Origin: Candidatus Methanoperedens sp.
GTDB lineage: Archaea; Halobacteriota; Methanosarcinia; Methanosarcinales; Methanoperedenaceae
Direction: 5' to 3'
Assembly (NCBI GenBank): GCA_023249275.1
Contig: JAHFCV010000045.1
Span: forward strand, 1 to 13,451
DNA length: 13,451 nt
Positions 12,855 through 13,451 of this stretch are shown one piece after another. The position numbers and the translations under genes are program-made. Under the pieces are notes generated by a model, which was not told the DNA's origin, did no database searches, and worked only from the letters and a program-made list of their open reading frames with translations. How positions within the stretch are numbered: position 1 is the stretch's first letter; the number at the start of each line of letters is the position of its first letter.

Positions 12855-13451
12855 GCCTCACCTCGCAGGCAGGTCTTGAACGGGTCGCGTGTCGTACCCG
12901 CTTCTATATGATCCCAGTAAAGTACGTCTCGAATGGGCGACGGATACCTGCCGACTACCCTCTGGCTCAGGGCGCAGTCCCAGTATGTGCCATCAGGCAG
13001 CACGGATAAGCCAAGTACACCGCCTATGCAGCCCGTCTCTCTGCACACAGCGGGTATCGTTACATCCGGAGCATCGCTTCTTGCACGCAACTTCAGCCGC
13101 TTCCACTCAGCGAATGATATTGGCGTAAGGCTCGTTACGTTGTCTGGCTGTAGCTTCGAGATGTTGAAGTGAGATACATTGGTCTCCCTGCAGAGGTCCA
13201 GAACGCTGTTTATACAGTGAACGTTCTCCTTACATGCTGTGAACGCTATGGAATGCGGCACGCCAGCATCATCCAGCATTCGGAGTGCACGGACAGCCTT
13301 GCTGTATACACCCTTGCCCCGTATGAAATCATGGACTATCTCATCGCCGTCTATGCTTATCTGAACGCTGTCTGTCTCATTAAAAAAGCCTATAAACCTG
13401 GGTATGAGTATGCCGTTAGAGCTCATCCTGACAGGCAGCCTGTTCTCTCTC
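12836..13451 (-). CDS. Radical SAM/SPASM protein, 5' end outside the window
   Basis: The frame stays open to the window edge; a Met at 13426 is internal, because codons before it (ENRLPVR) continue the fold. About 204 residues are visible. NGILI, then VQISIDGDEIVHD, then SIAFTACKENV are typical of the middle strands of a radical SAM barrel (TNGxLI...VQISIDG...). The cluster-binding CxxxCxxC lies in the missing part. The C-terminal region, CIGGVLGLSVLPDGTYWDC followed by CLRGEACARC, matches a SPASM domain (C-x-G-x-x-x-L-x-V-x-P-D-G-x-x-x-x-C ... C-x-x-C), which binds auxiliary iron-sulfur clusters in peptide-modifying enzymes such as AlbA, PqqE and cyclophane synthases. It overlaps the second radical SAM gene by 19 nt. 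Whether it is the first gene of the operon cannot be seen. Confidence 0.88.
   Translation of the reverse strand, partial: RENRLPVRMSSNGILIPRFIGFFNETDSVQISIDGDEIVHDFIRGKGVYSKAVRALRMLDDAGVPHSIAFTACKENVHCINSVLDLCRETNVSHFNISKLQPDNVTSLTPISFAEWKRLKLRARSDAPDVTIPAVCRETGCIGGVLGLSVLPDGTYWDCALSQRVVGRYPSPIRDVLYWDHIEAGTTRDPFKTCLRGEACARCS

Overview
The window looks like a chromosome segment of a euryarchaeon of the Methanosarcinales / ANME-2 ('Ca. Methanoperedens') type. The supporting signs are an archaeal-type ribosomal protein L15e followed by a COG1325 RNA-binding protein, a stand-alone TRAM-domain protein, archaeal TATA-like boxes, purine-rich Shine-Dalgarno (SD) sites, and an S-layer domain resembling the PF07752 (DUF1608) family of Methanosarcina. 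The genus is inferred from memory of these families; no search was run. Every well-supported gene lies on the minus strand.

Left part, about 1-3250: ordinary archaeal housekeeping genes. In order of increasing coordinate these are two gene ends or remnants at the window edge, a CxxC-x17-CxxC zinc-binding protein and the TRAM protein (one two-gene operon with a terminator), an acylphosphatase with an unusual coiled-coil tail between two copies of a 45-bp direct repeat, tRNA-His(GTG), a large imperfect inverted repeat, and the L15e-COG1325 operon (ATGA overlap).

Middle, about 3258-4832: a two-gene operon of a 316-residue protein of unknown family and a PIN-domain nuclease, spaced 6 nt apart. 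Inverted repeats lie just after its TATA box, so the layout is like a toxin-antitoxin system. A 330-bp non-coding stretch with three perfect small hairpins follows.

Right part, 5163 to the window end: eight tightly packed genes, most overlapping by 1-19 nt. In transcription order they are a radical SAM/SPASM protein (5' end outside the window), a second radical SAM protein, a large PKD / beta-sandwich / S-layer-domain protein, a 173-residue protein, a roughly 119-residue protein, a 35-residue micro-protein, a 366-residue protein whose start resembles phage tail proteins, and a 674-residue protein with about fourteen 12-16-residue repeats carrying a hydrophobic-Asp-Glu motif. None of the structural-looking products has a signal peptide or membrane segment. 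My reading is a provirus- or particle-like structural module with its own radical SAM modification enzymes. The S-layer/PKD protein starts (from a TTG) with a Trp-Gly-Asn-Trp-Gly-Asn motif that resembles radical SAM cyclophane substrates. This combination is the most interesting content of the window; its function is inference.
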